The notes under the pieces: model-generated
Told to the model about the DNA's origin: nothing
What the model saw: only the letters and a program-made list of their open reading frames with translations
The model's database searches: none
Source: Larus michahellis
Lineage: Eukaryota > Chordata > Aves > Charadriiformes > Laridae
DNA length: 64,000 nt
Direction: 5' to 3'
NCBI RefSeq assembly: GCF_964199755.1
Contig: NC_133899.1
Span: 23,601,446 to 23,665,445, forward strand
Part shown: piece after piece, positions 10,276-22,500 of the stretch
Position numbering within the stretch: the stretch's first letter is position 1
Layout of the letters: each line of letters opens with the position of its first letter
Made by a program: the position numbers and the translations under genes

Positions 10276-13200
10276 CTCGAAGCCTGGGGCAGTGGGAGAT
10301 GCTTCTCTCTGGGGTGCTCACAGCACTTGGTCCTTGCCCTCCCTCCAACATCATAGTAGAACCCCTGCCTGTCCGGTGGATCTGGAACGTGCCCCATAAT
10401 GACATCACAGACGTGGGGGGGACCGGGACCGGCCGTGAGCCCCTCCACAGCCCCTCTGTGGGGCCGAGGTCTGGGTCCCCACGGTCCATGTTGCCGTGGG
10501 GCAGAGCCGTAGGGTCCCTGGGCTCTGTGGACTTCCACACAGGAGAGGAAATAAAAGATGTACACAGCTCTAGGCACCGTCTCTAAAAGACTCCAAGCTT
10601 TTAAAAGAAAGCAAAGAGGGGGAAAGAGGCATTTGGGAAACTGGAAAATAGACAGAGAAAGCAAGCTTTCAAAACAAGTAGCAGCGTATATTGCTCACTG
10701 TAAGGCATTATTGCCATGAGCATCTACCGTAGCTAGAAAAGAAAAATGCTTGCCAGCCTCACCTTGGAAGCTTGGTACCTGAAAAACACTTGTGTTTAAC
10801 AGCAGCTCTCTCAAGAGCTAGCGGTTTGAAGCAGCAACGCTACCAGGTTCAAGGCCCACATCTCCTCAGTGCACATGCTTATGTCAGTTTTGCAAAGCCA
10901 GCCAGAAAGCTGAATGGACCCTGAAAATACCAACCGCCTCCTTCCACTAATGCCAGTAAAAATGCCACGAATACAGCAGGATTGGAAGTTTTGTTATAAA
11001 TACATGAACTGCAACAGAATCCTAATCGTCTGCCCATGTAGTATATGCATTTTCAACCCCATACAACAAGAAAAAATGCAACTCCACTGGCAGTCTCTAG
11101 AAAAGACACAATTCTAGCAGATAGGACCACATATGAAGACATGTACAGGTCTATGCAACTTGGTGGGGTTCCCATGGGTATTTGGGGTTCCCTGGGGGGA
11201 TATTGAGGGTTTTTTGGGTCCTGTGGGTGGGACTTAGGAGGCTCTTGGGGGCCATTAGATGGTTCAAGGGAGGCTTTGGAGGGCATTGGGTGCCCTTGGT
11301 GGAGTTTGGGAGGGGTTCCAATCCTCGTGTTTCCAATTTTCCCCAACAGGGTAAAATTCAACTTCTTTTTGGACGAGACAGGCCAGCATATGTGTTAAAA
11401 TGGTGCAGGTTTCTTTTGATGTAACCAGGAACAGTGGCGCGTACAATGATTTGAAAAGAAATGTTGCAGTAGAAAATCAGCAAGGGCGGCAATCTGGTAA
11501 ATGATCAAGAAATGAAAAATTGCACGTTCATCCCTTGCCTTGGAGCTGCAAGGGTTGCTTTCCCATTTGAAGCTCTGAAGTGTCACTAATACTACATATA
11601 TTAAGAACGCTGGTACATGGGGAAGGTGGATTGCTTTCGCACACCAGTTCTTTTCTCATTTACAAACGTGTCACAATCGGCAGCAGGTCTCCTTTCAGAA
11701 AGGATTCAGAGATGTTCATATTCAGATACATCCAAGGCTCATTTATTGCTTTAAACTTTCAGTAAACCAAGTCACTGCTGGGTGCCCGGAGTCGGATCCC
11801 TTTTGGTGCAGAAGAGCAGGAGAGGGAAATGGCCGCTGGCGAAGGCAGGGGGCCGCAGGGCCAACCTCCTCTTTGAGGGTGCAGACGTCTCCTCTTTTCC
11901 ATCGGTCACGTTGATTTCTCTGCAGGCAGCAGCTCCTTTTCTGAGCAAACATTTTTGGCAACCAAATTTCTGCTGTCCAGACACAAGTGGGATGGAGGAT
12001 GCCCTTCTAAGCAGCTGAAGCAAGGAAGCGCAGGGAAATGTCACTCCAGTGTTAAAGGTGATCTTTTCTCGTTAGACACAGCAAAATCCTTTGAGTGGCC
12101 ATTTCCAGGTTTGACGAGGAGGAACGTGGGCCAAATGCTGAGGCTCTGGTGCGTGCCAGTGGGATAGAGGGGATGCCCGCGGCGTGATGGAGGAGGAAGG
12201 GGGAGCCCTCTCCCCCTCGGGAGGGCACAATTTTGCTCACAGGCTGGTGTGGCTGAAGCCTGGCCGGCAGCTCAGCACCACACAGCCGCTCCCTCGCTCC
12301 TGCGCAGTGGGGTGCAGGGGGAGCATCGGAAGGGGGAAAGGGAGAAAAGTGGTGGCTTAGAAACAAGGAGAGCGGAAAAGAAAGCCCAAGGAAAACAAGG
12401 GATGCAAAAGAAAGCCATTGCCGACCAGCAAGCCAGCGATGCCCAGCCAGGCCCCGAGCAAGGGCAGACCCCGCCAACCTTCGCTCCCCACCCCCACCCA
12501 GTTTCATTGCTGAGCACGCTGTGGTAGGGTGTGGGATATGCCTTTGGGCGGTTGGCCTCAGATGTCCCCGCTCTGTCCCCTCCCAGCCTCTTGGGCACCC
12601 CCAGCACACTCGCTGGCTTGCAGTCTGAGGAGCAGAACAGCCCTCGGTGCCGCGCAAGCACTGCAAGAACTAGCGCATCCCGGGGCCCTCCGGGCTCTTT
12701 TCAGCACAGCTGCAAAACAGAGCCCCGCACGAGCTGCTGGGAAGAATTCTCACCGTTAAGCTCATGAGACGCTCACGGGTCAGGACGTGTTTGGCACCCT
12801 TTTACAACCCTCCTGGCCTTCACTCGCCTGTGCCAGCGCTTGAGGCTACTCTAGGTTCTGCCAGTCCCCCTGGGCCATGAGGGTCCCAGCCAGACCAGCC
12901 TCCAGACGTGCCAGGCCCCACACACCCGGGGAAAAGGCCCGAGCAGAGAAGAGCTTCCCCTGGGGCGAGAGGATCTGCTGGGCTCAGCGGGCAGAGGAGG
13001 AGCTCAGGCAACACTTCAGCAAAGTGCAGATGCCCAAGTCCCTGCCGGGCCCTGCTGGGCTGCACCCTCATGTGCCCGGGGAGCCGGCAGATGGGCTGGG
13101 GAGGCCACTCCAACAGGGAGCTGTGCCTCAGGACTGCACGCAAGCAACCACCAGCCCCGGGCTGGGGCGCAGCAGAGCCAGCTCTCTGCTCAGGGAGAGC

Positions 13201-13359
13201 CTCTTGCCCGCACTGCCTGCTGGGGCCAGCAGGAGCAGTGACTGGCCTGTTTCCCCTGGGCAGGGCTGGCAGCTGCGGGAAGGCCTGGGCAGGTCAGGTG
13301 ACCCAAACTGACCAATGGGGTGTTCCCTCCCAGCTCCCACGCTCTGTGGAAAAGGCGAG
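10276..13359. other. KLHL10-like 5' flank and gene-free, partly GC-rich DNA (left copy)
   Basis: About 3 kb upstream of the KLHL10-like start. Apart from the G-rich block at 11155-11320 nothing is recognised. Bases 12050-13320 are GC-rich with long composition-driven open frames. The counterpart is 44272-47355. Confidence 0.5.
11155..11320 (+). repeat. G-run-rich block with G-quadruplex potential (left copy)
   Basis: The plus strand carries many GGG/GGGG runs in loosely repeated TTGGGGTTCCC, TTTTGGGTCC and TTGGGAGGGG words, spaced by 4-15 bases. It reads like a decayed G-rich minisatellite. No gene is recognised here. Confidence 0.6.
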
Positions 13360-13416
13360 GCATCAATGGCTTGGGGCTGCATCAATGGCTTGGGGCTGCA
13401 TCAATGGCTTGGGGCT
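13360..13416 (+). repeat. 19-bp tandem repeat x3 (left copy)
   Basis: Three perfect copies of GCATCAATGGCTTGGGGCT followed by a diverged start of a fourth. Confidence 0.95.
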
Positions 13417-13989
13417 GCGTCTATGGCCCCTGGCTGAGGAGGACCCTGCCAGTTTTTCTACCTTTTTTCCTTATGCACCAAATGTAAATGAAGTGGCTAG
13501 CAGGGTACGACAATATGAAGGCAGTCCCTCTTGTCCCCTTCCTGTTGCAGGTGTGGAAAAAATGACTGAGAAAATCGAGGAAACGACCAAGACAACAGCC
13601 AAGCAAAACGAGGTAACAGCTAAGAAAAATTACAAACTGTTTTTTTAACTGTCCAGGCTGGAGAAAGAATCCCACTCTTCCTCTGAACCGTCCCACTCTC
13701 GGCCATTCAGAAATAACACCCTCCCACGAAACCCATTCAAGAGAAACAGGACCCGCTCTGGGATTTCCTGTGGCTTTGCCGCTGCGACTATGGAGAGCAC
13801 AGGAGTAAATGGGGTAGAAAATCTACCCCGGTACCACAAGCACGAAAGCTTGAGTTGCAAGGCAAAGCAGAGCAAAGAGAGAATTCTTCCAGGAGGGTGG
13901 CTGCTCCACTACTCCTTGGTAAGCGGTTCTCCGGTCCGCATAGGAAGTCCTCTGCTAATAGTGCAGTGCGCAGTGTACCCTGTTGCCTT

Positions 13990-15710
13990 CGAATCATAAA
14001 GGGGCAAAATCTGTCACTATTTCTGGTGGGACAGGCGGGTCTCGAGAACTGACTGCACTGGAGGCTGAAGTGAGCCTAACAGGGAATAAAGGGGAGCCGC
14101 ATCCCGTTGTGACTGGCCCTGTTGCTCCGTGCATCCTTGGCATAGGCTGCCTCAAGAGAGGGTATTTCAAAGACCTGAAAGGGTATTGGTGGGCTTTTGG
14201 TACAGCAGCTGGAGAGACTGAGGACAATACACAGCTGTCTGCCTTACCTGGCCTTTCCGCTGACCCTTCTGTGGTGGGACTGCTGAAGGTTAAAGAACAG
14301 CAGGTGCCAATTGCTACTGCCACAGATCATTGACGACAGTACTGCACCGACCGAGACTCCCTGATTCCCATCCAGAACCTGGTTCGTCAGATGGAGACCC
14401 AAGGAGTGCTCAGCAAGACTCGCTCACCCTTTAACAGCCCAATATGGCCAGTGTGGAAGTCTGATGGAGACGGGAGATTAACAGTAGATTACCATGGCCC
14501 AAAGGAAGCCACACCACCACTGACTGCTGCTGTGCCAGACCTGCTAGAAGTGCAACATCAACTGGAGTCAAAGGCAGCCAAATGGTATGCTCCAATTGAC
14601 CCTGCTAATGCATTTTTCTCTCTTCCTTCAGCAGCAGGGTGCAGGCCACAGTTTGCTTTCGCCTGCAGAGGCATCCAGTATGGACTGCCCCAGGGGTGGA
14701 AAGACAGCCCTGCTATTTGCCATGGGCTGGTCCAGACTGCACTGGAGAAGGCTGGGGCTCCAGGACACATGCAATACATTGATGATATGATTGTGTGGGG
14801 TAATGCAGCAGAAGAAGGTTTCAAGAAAGGTCAGAAAATAACCAAGACCCTTCTGAAAGTGGGTTTTGCCATGAAACGAGGTAAGGTCAAGGGACCTGCA
14901 GGAGACATCCAGTTCTTGGGACTCAAGTGGCAAGATGCTCGTCGCCAGACCCCAATGGATGTGATTAACAAAAGAACAGCTATGTCGCCACCTCCTAACA
15001 AAAAGGAAACACAAGCTGTTGCAGGTGTTGTGGGTTTCTGTAGCATGCACATTCCAGGTTATAAGCAGATTGTGAAACCTCTCTATGAAGGGACTGGAAA
15101 GAAAAAGGATTTTAGGCGGGGTCCTGAGCCACGGCAGGCCTTTAAGCAAATTAAACAAGAGACTGTGCATGCAGCAGCTCTTAGAGCAGTCAGAACAGGA
15201 CGGGACATTAAAAATGTGCTCTCCACTGCAGCCGGGGACAATGGACCTACCTGGAGCCTCTGGCAGAAGGCACCAGGGGAGACTCAAGGTCGACCCCTAG
15301 GATTCTGAGGTTGAGGATACAAAGGCTCCAAGGCCAACTATACTCCAGCTGAGAAAGAAATTCTGGCAGCATGTGAAGGAGTTGGAGCTGCTTCAGAGGT
15401 AATTGGTACCCGAGCACAGCTCCTCCTGGTGCTCCCATGGCCAGTGCTGGGCTGGATGTTCAAAGGCAAAGTTCCTTCTACTCATCATGCTCCCGATGCT
15501 ACCTGGAGTAAGTGGGTTGCCTTAATCACGCAGTGAGCTGGAATAGGAAACCCAAATTGTCCAAGAATTGTAGAAGTGATGACAAACTGGCCTGAAGGCA
15601 AAGACTCTGGAATGCCACCAGAGGAGGTGGTGTCTCGTGCTGAGGAAGCCCCACCATATAACAAACTCTCTGATAAGGAGAAACAGGATGCTCTGTTCAC
15701 TGATGGCTCT
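13990..15710 (+). mobile_element. ERV-L (class III) pol fossil, protease to early RNase H (left copy)
   Basis: The order of domains is protease tail (PCILGIGCLKRGYFKD), RT with PFNSPIWPVWKSDG, GLPQGWKDSPAICHGL and the YIDD catalytic motif near 14774, then connection/RNase H text (WSLWQKAPGETQGRPLGF, NYTPAEKEILAA). It matches the ERV-L pol common in bird genomes. It is broken in a handful of places and truncated: no LTR, gag or integrase was found. It ends at ~15710 against a reversed CR1. Presence in both periods makes it older than the duplication. Confidence 0.88.
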
Positions 15711-15965
15711 TGTCGTCCTATGGCTCCACCCCGTGATCAAGGGTCCCTCCCCACCTTTCCTGTAGGCCCCCTTTAGGGACTGGAAGGCAGCTCTAAGGTC
15801 TCCTGGTGCCTTCTCTTCTCCAGGCAGAACAACCCCGGCTCTCTCAGCCGGTCCTCACAGCAGAGGGGCTCCAGCCCTCTGAGCATCTTCATGGCCCTCC
15901 TCTGGACCCGTTCCAAGAGGTCCATGGCCTTCTTGTGCAGAGGACTCCAACAAACGTGTAAACAC
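15711..15965 (-). mobile_element. CR1 3'-half fragment (left copy)
   Basis: The minus strand reads KKAMDLLERVQRRAMKMLRG, LEPLCCEDRLREPGLFCLEK, then CR1 text continuing to about 15711 in a shifted frame. It is truncated at both ends and directly abuts the ERV-L fossil, with no CR1 3' octamers. Confidence 0.85.
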
Positions 15966-16994
15966 ACGTTGTTCTCATCTGCGGCAGCGCTCAGGTTTCC
16001 ACACCGTGCTCTCACAGCCAGAGTTTGTAGAGACAGGCCCAGGTCTGACTCTTGTTCTTCAGTTTGAGCATGACTGTTCCTCCTCCTCTTATCTCCTGTG
16101 TGTTTATACACTATAAAATAGTCAGCCAAATTTGGAGTGATATTACAACAAATATGTAAACACAATCCAGCTCTTTTCCCCTTTGAAGGTAGGTACAAGG
16201 TTTACTCTTCAGTCGGCAGAGGTGTAACGCCATCCCTCGGCTTGTAAAAGGCCCTTTGGCTCATACCCTGACTACCCAAGCAGTTGTTTTATCCGAAACA
16301 TTGTTTAACATACTCTTTTCTCTGGCCCATGATCCTGGTATTTTACTGACCTAAATTTCCCTGAAGCTGGTTACAATCAACCTTTTCTGGTGAAGACTAA
16401 GGAAAAATGTATTTGCCGCTACTGTTCCAACCGTTATTTCTTCTCTCTCGTTAGGCAATAGATATAAGCTTTTACTTCCTGGCCTTTACTTTTAAAATGC
16501 AAAACAATTATTAGGGGCTCCAACTAAAATTCATTTCGTGTCCTAGGTTTCTTGATTTTACCTCTAGCCATGCACGACATTATCCTGTGCCTTATGCCTT
16601 TGTCTTCTTCACACAGTTCTTTTTTTCAGAGCTGTGGATGATAACCGCCGAGTCTGTCACCCACTTTGGGGAGCTTTCTGTTTGGTCATTTCCACTTAGA
16701 TTTTCCAACCACCTACGTCTCTGCCTGAGCTTTTCCAGCTGAAGAGTTGCCACATGTCGGTGTGTTCAAACCGCTCAGACCCGTTCCGCCTCACCTGAAG
16801 AGGGGAGATGAGGTATCTTAGTCCAAGGGTTTTCTGAAGAGAGACCGTGGGATCTGTGATCATTTCCATGGAACGGACCACACTTAACCTCTAGCAGATG
16901 ACCAAGCAGTATTGTTCCAGAAGGAACATACTAAATTTAGTCACTGAGTCAACATCTGTTTCTTATGTCTGAACAACAGTCCAAACTGATTTTG

Positions 16995-17084
16995 CTCTGT
17001 AAGCGTGCTTTCCTTCACTGTGGTTTCACCACCTGAACTCTCTGTAAGCGTGCTTTCCTTCACTGCGGTTTCACCACCTGAACT
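16995..17084 (+). repeat. 45-bp direct tandem duplication (left copy)
   Basis: Two adjacent 45-base units starting CTCTGTAAGCGTGC and differing at one base (TGTGG versus TGCGG). Confidence 0.95.
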
Positions 17085-18384
17085 GTATTTCACCGCCTGG
17101 AGTCAGACGTGTTCCAGCATTTACCCTCACCCAGAGCGTCCTGTTCGCATACCTCCCTTCACACTACTGTCGGCACTGCCTAAGAACTTCAGAAATTCGG
17201 TCGGGAGACTTCTAAACACGCATGTAGTAAAAATTAACTACTCAGGCCGGAGCATAGCTGCATTCCAGGTGTTCTGCAGCTCAGAAAGCCTGGAAAAAAG
17301 TAATCATAAGAAACTCCACATGCAGAGTAAACTAAATTCACAGGAGACTGAAAAATCACCTGGAATGCTGCTACAGTGCTCTGAAAAGAGAGGAGAGTTT
17401 AACTGAGCTTGACAGGCTTCGGCTACAGCTTTTTCGGCACAAGGTGATATAACAATAGGGGATTCTGCCTGGTTTTATGGAGCTATTCCATAAAGAAACG
17501 TCCAAAATTTTACTTCCATGCAATTACTAAGTATTCTGAACCTTGATAATAAGGCATACTTCACACATTCCAACTCTTATAAGAATCCCATTTCACCGAG
17601 TCCTAAATTTTCAGTCTCTCATTAGGCCAAAGTATGTTCACAGGGACTGGTGAGAAAGAAGTCTTCGGTTTTCAGTGGCCTCATCATCACGAGCACAGAC
17701 CATGCAAAGGGAGAGTCGGAGCTGCCTGAAATTCTCACACATCTGGAATTGGCTTTGGTGATACGAGTTCCCTGGAGCACACATAGGAAATGCCGGGTGA
17801 GCACGCTGAACAACTAGGATGGACCGGTGCTTTTTGATTCTGGGAAGTCAAAATTTGAGTCGCTGAACTGGAAAGCCTGCTTTGCCTTGTGCAGAAAACA
17901 CCTGAAATCCACCAGGAACGCCTTGACACGAGAAGGCACAAACTACAGGAACTGAAATCCAGGACTAATTCTGGTTTGTTCTTGTTTTAACCCTGAGAAG
18001 TAGAGGATGCCCAGTCTCTAACCCAATATTTAAAATGTGATAGTCACCCCCACTGCAAAGCAAGATGGATTATCCCTAGTACTATTTACTATTTACTATT
18101 CACTATTCCTGTATAGTCCTAAATACCCCAGTAACAGTACCTATAAACTATGACACTTTTTGAACAAAATAGTCTCTGCGAATGGGAAGCCCTAAAATGC
18201 TGCTTTAATTTATCGTACTTCCAAACAGAACTCCTTTGGGGCAAATCCCAACAGCCAAACAGTCAAGGGCTTTCCCTACTGAATGCAACCGTTACCGTGA
18301 TGTTATGCCCTTAATGCACAACGAGAAGTATTTCCTACCGTGCTGGCTTTCTGGCAGTGGAGCAACACCCACCACTGCCACTTC

Positions 18385-18408
<24 letters not shown>
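18385..18408 (+). repeat. Poly-T tract, 24 bases (left copy)
   Basis: An uninterrupted run of 24 T. The right copy (52381-52403) has 23. No retroposed gene or SINE body is evident on the other side. Confidence 0.95.
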
Positions 18409-18415
<7 letters not shown>

Positions 18416-19094
18416 GTCTGTCTTAAAAAGATCCCGCTAATTAAATGTATGCCTTCTAGATTGTCACTGTTCAAAGCAGTTTAAAGCAGAAGCCTGACTT
18501 TCTAGTGGGCTTTCTTCTTCTGCCAAACTCATCTGCTGAACCCCACTATTAATGGAAGGGTTAGGTCTGTGTCATGGCACCACCATGTGAAAATGCTACT
18601 ACTGAAGGTTCTGTTTCAAAAACACAAGCATCCTGGGGATCAGCAGAGTTATGAGAGGAAATACAGATTACAGGGCATCTTAAAGCATGTGTGTAAATGT
18701 TTGCTGGCAAATGACAACAGCTTTCTAAACAAACTAGAACAATGTTGAAATGTGACAGCTTCACACGTAACAGTATTTTAAAACAGTCAGTCCCAGCTGT
18801 TAATACTGGCTGTATGTTTGGGGCCATATGCTACCTTTTACAATATAAAACCAAGTCCACTTGGCACGTGAAAAACGTGCACCTCTCAGCAATACCTCCC
18901 CACGTTGCATCCGTTCAAAAGATTTAAAGTCCTACCAGTCTTTTCAAAACCAAATGCGTTGCTGTGTTATTTTGCACACATGTAAGCTACCAGCAAGCTT
19001 TTACTGCTGGCGTTTTTCTGTCGCTAGTCTTTTCTCGGCTAATCTCCCACTGTCACTGGAAATCTCACCACGTTGGACGGTTTACTGAAAACAT

Positions 19095-19100
19095 TTTATT
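19095..19100 (-). terminator. Candidate poly(A) signal of the RBBP6-like gene
   Basis: AATAAA on the minus strand, 424 bases past the stop codon, followed by a T-rich stretch. It implies a 3' UTR of roughly 0.45 kb. The matching hexamer of the right copy is at 53090-53095. Not proven without transcript ends. Confidence 0.45.
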
Positions 19101-19523
19101 GTAATCAAAAAGTGACGTATCAGGGCTCTGCGTATTCTGCAAATCATTCTGCTGATATTTCATAATCGGTTGTAACAGCTGCTTCTGGCAGGCAATTAAA
19201 AAGCATACTCAACCATGAAGATGTTCACAGTACCTGAAACTCCACCCAAAGTAATGAACGGTGGTTAAAACTAAGATGCCCCAGCAAAACCTTTCACGTT
19301 GCATTGTCACAACTCACAATTCTGAACAAAATGTTCACTTCTATAAAGCTCCAATGTAAAGATCCAGCTGCAATATTTCAAGGGCAGCACAGTCGCCTTC
19401 ATGCCGTTACTTGCAACACTTGAATTCGTTCACATTTTAAGAAAATTTGATACAGATGACTTAAGAATTCAGTCTTTTTTTCATTATCTGTCGTTCCATG
19501 GAGTGACAGATTTCACTTTTTAG

Positions 19524-22500
19524 TCATCCTTCTCTTTGCTCTTCTTCGATTTTTTTCTTCTTGTGTTTGAGTTTTGTCCCAAACTCAGCATTGGGAAAGC
19601 CTTTATTCTCATCCCCTTTTCTTCTCTTCTGGTGTTTTTTACATTCATTTCCTTTGCCATCTTCCAGCGGATATTCCATGTCCTTCTCATTTGATTGTGG
19701 TGGATCTTTCATGCCGTGGCGCTCTCTTCCAGAAGGTTTTTCAGGGTCACGTCCATCTCTATTATGACTTCTGTGGCTTTGCCCACCAGGAGAGTCTTCC
19801 CTGCGTCCCCGAGCATATGGCAAATTCTCTCGTCTGGTCCCAGGTGGACCAGACCTATCTGGAGAAATGCTCTCTCTATTTACTGCTGGTCGAGGTTGAG
19901 CGCCAGCAGCAAAGCCCTTGTAAAACTTTTCGTACCATTCTCTATAGTTCCGTTCCCATTCTCTGTATCTCTCCTTTTCAAAGCGACCTCTGAGGTCAAC
20001 AGATCTGCCATGGTAAGCTTTCATATCATACGGGGGAACTTCTCGGTATCTCTTAAAGTACTGCCTTTCTCCATCCCCTCGAGGTATAGTCCGTTTAGTG
20101 GGAGACTGGCCTCGAAACGCTGGAGACCTTGACCTAGAGCGATAGTTACGACTCTTCCCTTTGCCTCTTCTTGGATAGGGTGGTGATCGCGAGAAGGAAC
20201 GAGAAGGGGAACGCCTAAATGATCGAGAGTAGGAGCCAGAGCGGGAAGAACCTGATCTTGACTTGGAGTGGGTACACGAACTTCTAGAGTAAAATGAAGC
20301 ACTATAGGGAGACTTGGACCTTAGAAAAAAAAACAACACAAAAACCATAAATGAAGTTAATTCAAAACAGTCACTCTCCTGGTTGATTTTTTTCCTCCCA
20401 AAATTAGTTGTTTGGGGGTTTTTCCCCTCTCCATATGCTTATGTCAAAGCTGCTTTCAGCTGCTGACATAACGCTACTGCAAATTGGAGGACGTGATAAC
20501 ATGTAAAAGTTTCTGCTTACAAGAGAGAACACCTGCTGCTTTGATAGTGTAAAAGCATAGAGGAAGGGTAAGTTTATATCCACCATTTCTGTCACATGAA
20601 CTGCCACAGCTCTTGATTGACTGAAGGTGGTCTATACTGGCTTCTGCTGGTCCGCAAAGGCACACGTGTTTCACTACTCAGGCACGACATGCAGTGCAAA
20701 CCCTTTTTGGTGCAGTAAGACGCAAAAAGAGCAAGTCTTAATGGCTACAGTGCACTATCAAACATCAAGAAGACACGATTCAGCCTGAAGACAGTAAAGC
20801 TCCATTTTAAAATGCCCGCTCAGTCCATTTAACTTCACTACTGATTTGGCAATTTGTACAGGATGCAAAATACAGCAAAATACGGATTGTACAGCAATTC
20901 TACATACAGGACACTTCTAGCCACATGGCCTAGCAAAATTTTCCACATCATAGCTCTAACCAAGGATAGTGACGGCTTCTGAACTCAGCCTCTAGTACTA
21001 CAACCCATTGCCATTACTCTAGGAAAGCTACTGGCAGCGTTACTAACAGAGCTGTTCAGACTCCTGCCCATGTGATTTTTGGGGACAGAAGACATGAGCT
21101 ACCCTGAGCTTTTTCTTCACAAGTTTTGCTTTTATTAGTTTTTAAAGAACCATTTCACATTATTCTGCATATGTTCATTAGCATCATTCCTCCCCTTTAG
21201 GAAGAGACACACCTGCTCCTTAACAACTGCTGCCCAATTCTAACGATCCGTCTGCTGTAGCCTCTGCCGTATGTGAGCTAGTACCCTACATATGAAACCC
21301 CCATCGCTGCTAATCCCTTGAATCATCCAGTCCATCCAATGACAGAAGGATGGAGTGGAACTCCTCCTCATTCTTCTACACAATCTGCTTCTCCCTTACG
21401 GACTCTGCCCTGATTTTAAAGAGGAAAGAGAACAAAGCGGGAGCGTGGTGGCGAGCATTTTTCTCCCTGCTTTCTGTTCATTTGAGATGACACTCATTTC
21501 TTGGTCTTCACACTTGCCCTCCACATCCTCATCCCCGGCACGTCCCTCAGTCTTCTCTCCTCATACTCAGCTTTGCAACTGTGCATGGAGGCTGCCCATG
21601 CTGAAAAGAGACTCCCATCTCCCGTGTGCCGAGTGCCCACCGCTCCTCTGCCACTCCTTGATACGCTTAATGCTTCCCACGTTGTTGATGACATATTTGG
21701 CCTGTTCTTGTCCCTGAACTGTTATTTTCTTCCTTACTGAATTTCAGATTTCAGACAATCTGTGGGATGGATCCTGGTTTCTGTTATTTATTTATCTTAA
21801 GATTTTAGAAACACAATGCACCCTTACAATCTACCTAGAACAAATTTATACCAAAAGGAAGGACGAGCTTGACACTGCGACAATAGATAAGGCAGGCTCC
21901 TCTCTCTCCCTCTGAGAGAAAGCAGCTTGGCTGTTGGAGATGACTATATTGAAGAAATTCAAAATTGTCAGAAACTAACAGCACTGACTTTTCCAATCAT
22001 GTGCTCAATCAGTATCAACTAAGTTGCCAAAAAAAAAAAAAAGAGAATGTTGGAGTCTGGTTGCTATCAGGAAATCAATTTTTTCAGCTCTGTTCAGCCA
22101 GCAATCAAAAGGGTGGCTTTCCATCCGATCCTTTGATTCTGTTTCATTTTTATATGTAACTATAGTGTCCTCAAAAAAACGTCGTTTCTCAGAGTCCTCT
22201 TTTCAATCATGTACCGGGGTTTTATGTTAAATAATCTCACCGCAAGCACAGACTCCCTCCGTCAAAGCCAATTCAAATTAAGCCGTTTAAACAATAATTA
22301 CCACTTGTATTCTCCACAGCTATCTGTGCATTCTTTCTTCATTGTAAATCAGCTGTTGTATAAGGTACGTGTTATGGCCTCGTTACAAGCAGTAATAGAT
22401 TGAATTGCTGTGGAATACTTACAGTTCCCAGCCTGGTCTGCCACCTGCTGAGCGAGGTGTACTGGCTCTCGTTGGATGACGACCTTTTGGAGTCGGGAGA

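Larger units (their letters stand above)
15966..19094. other. Gene-free interval left of the RBBP6-like 3' end (left copy)
   Basis: About 3.1 kb of moderately AT-rich DNA between the reversed CR1 and the poly(A) signal. It contains only the 45-bp duplication and the poly-T tract. The counterpart is 49962-53089. Confidence 0.6.

Noticed and set aside
12908-13648. 246-residue plus-strand frame ending in a Lys/Thr-rich tail (EKMTEKIEETTKTT).
   Set aside because: A CAG acceptor-like site precedes the tail, but no partner exon or homolog is recognised, and most of the frame is GC-rich intergenic DNA spanning the 19-bp repeat.
19561-20132. Plus-strand frames of 68 to 145 residues.
   Set aside because: Antisense shadows of the SR-rich exon.
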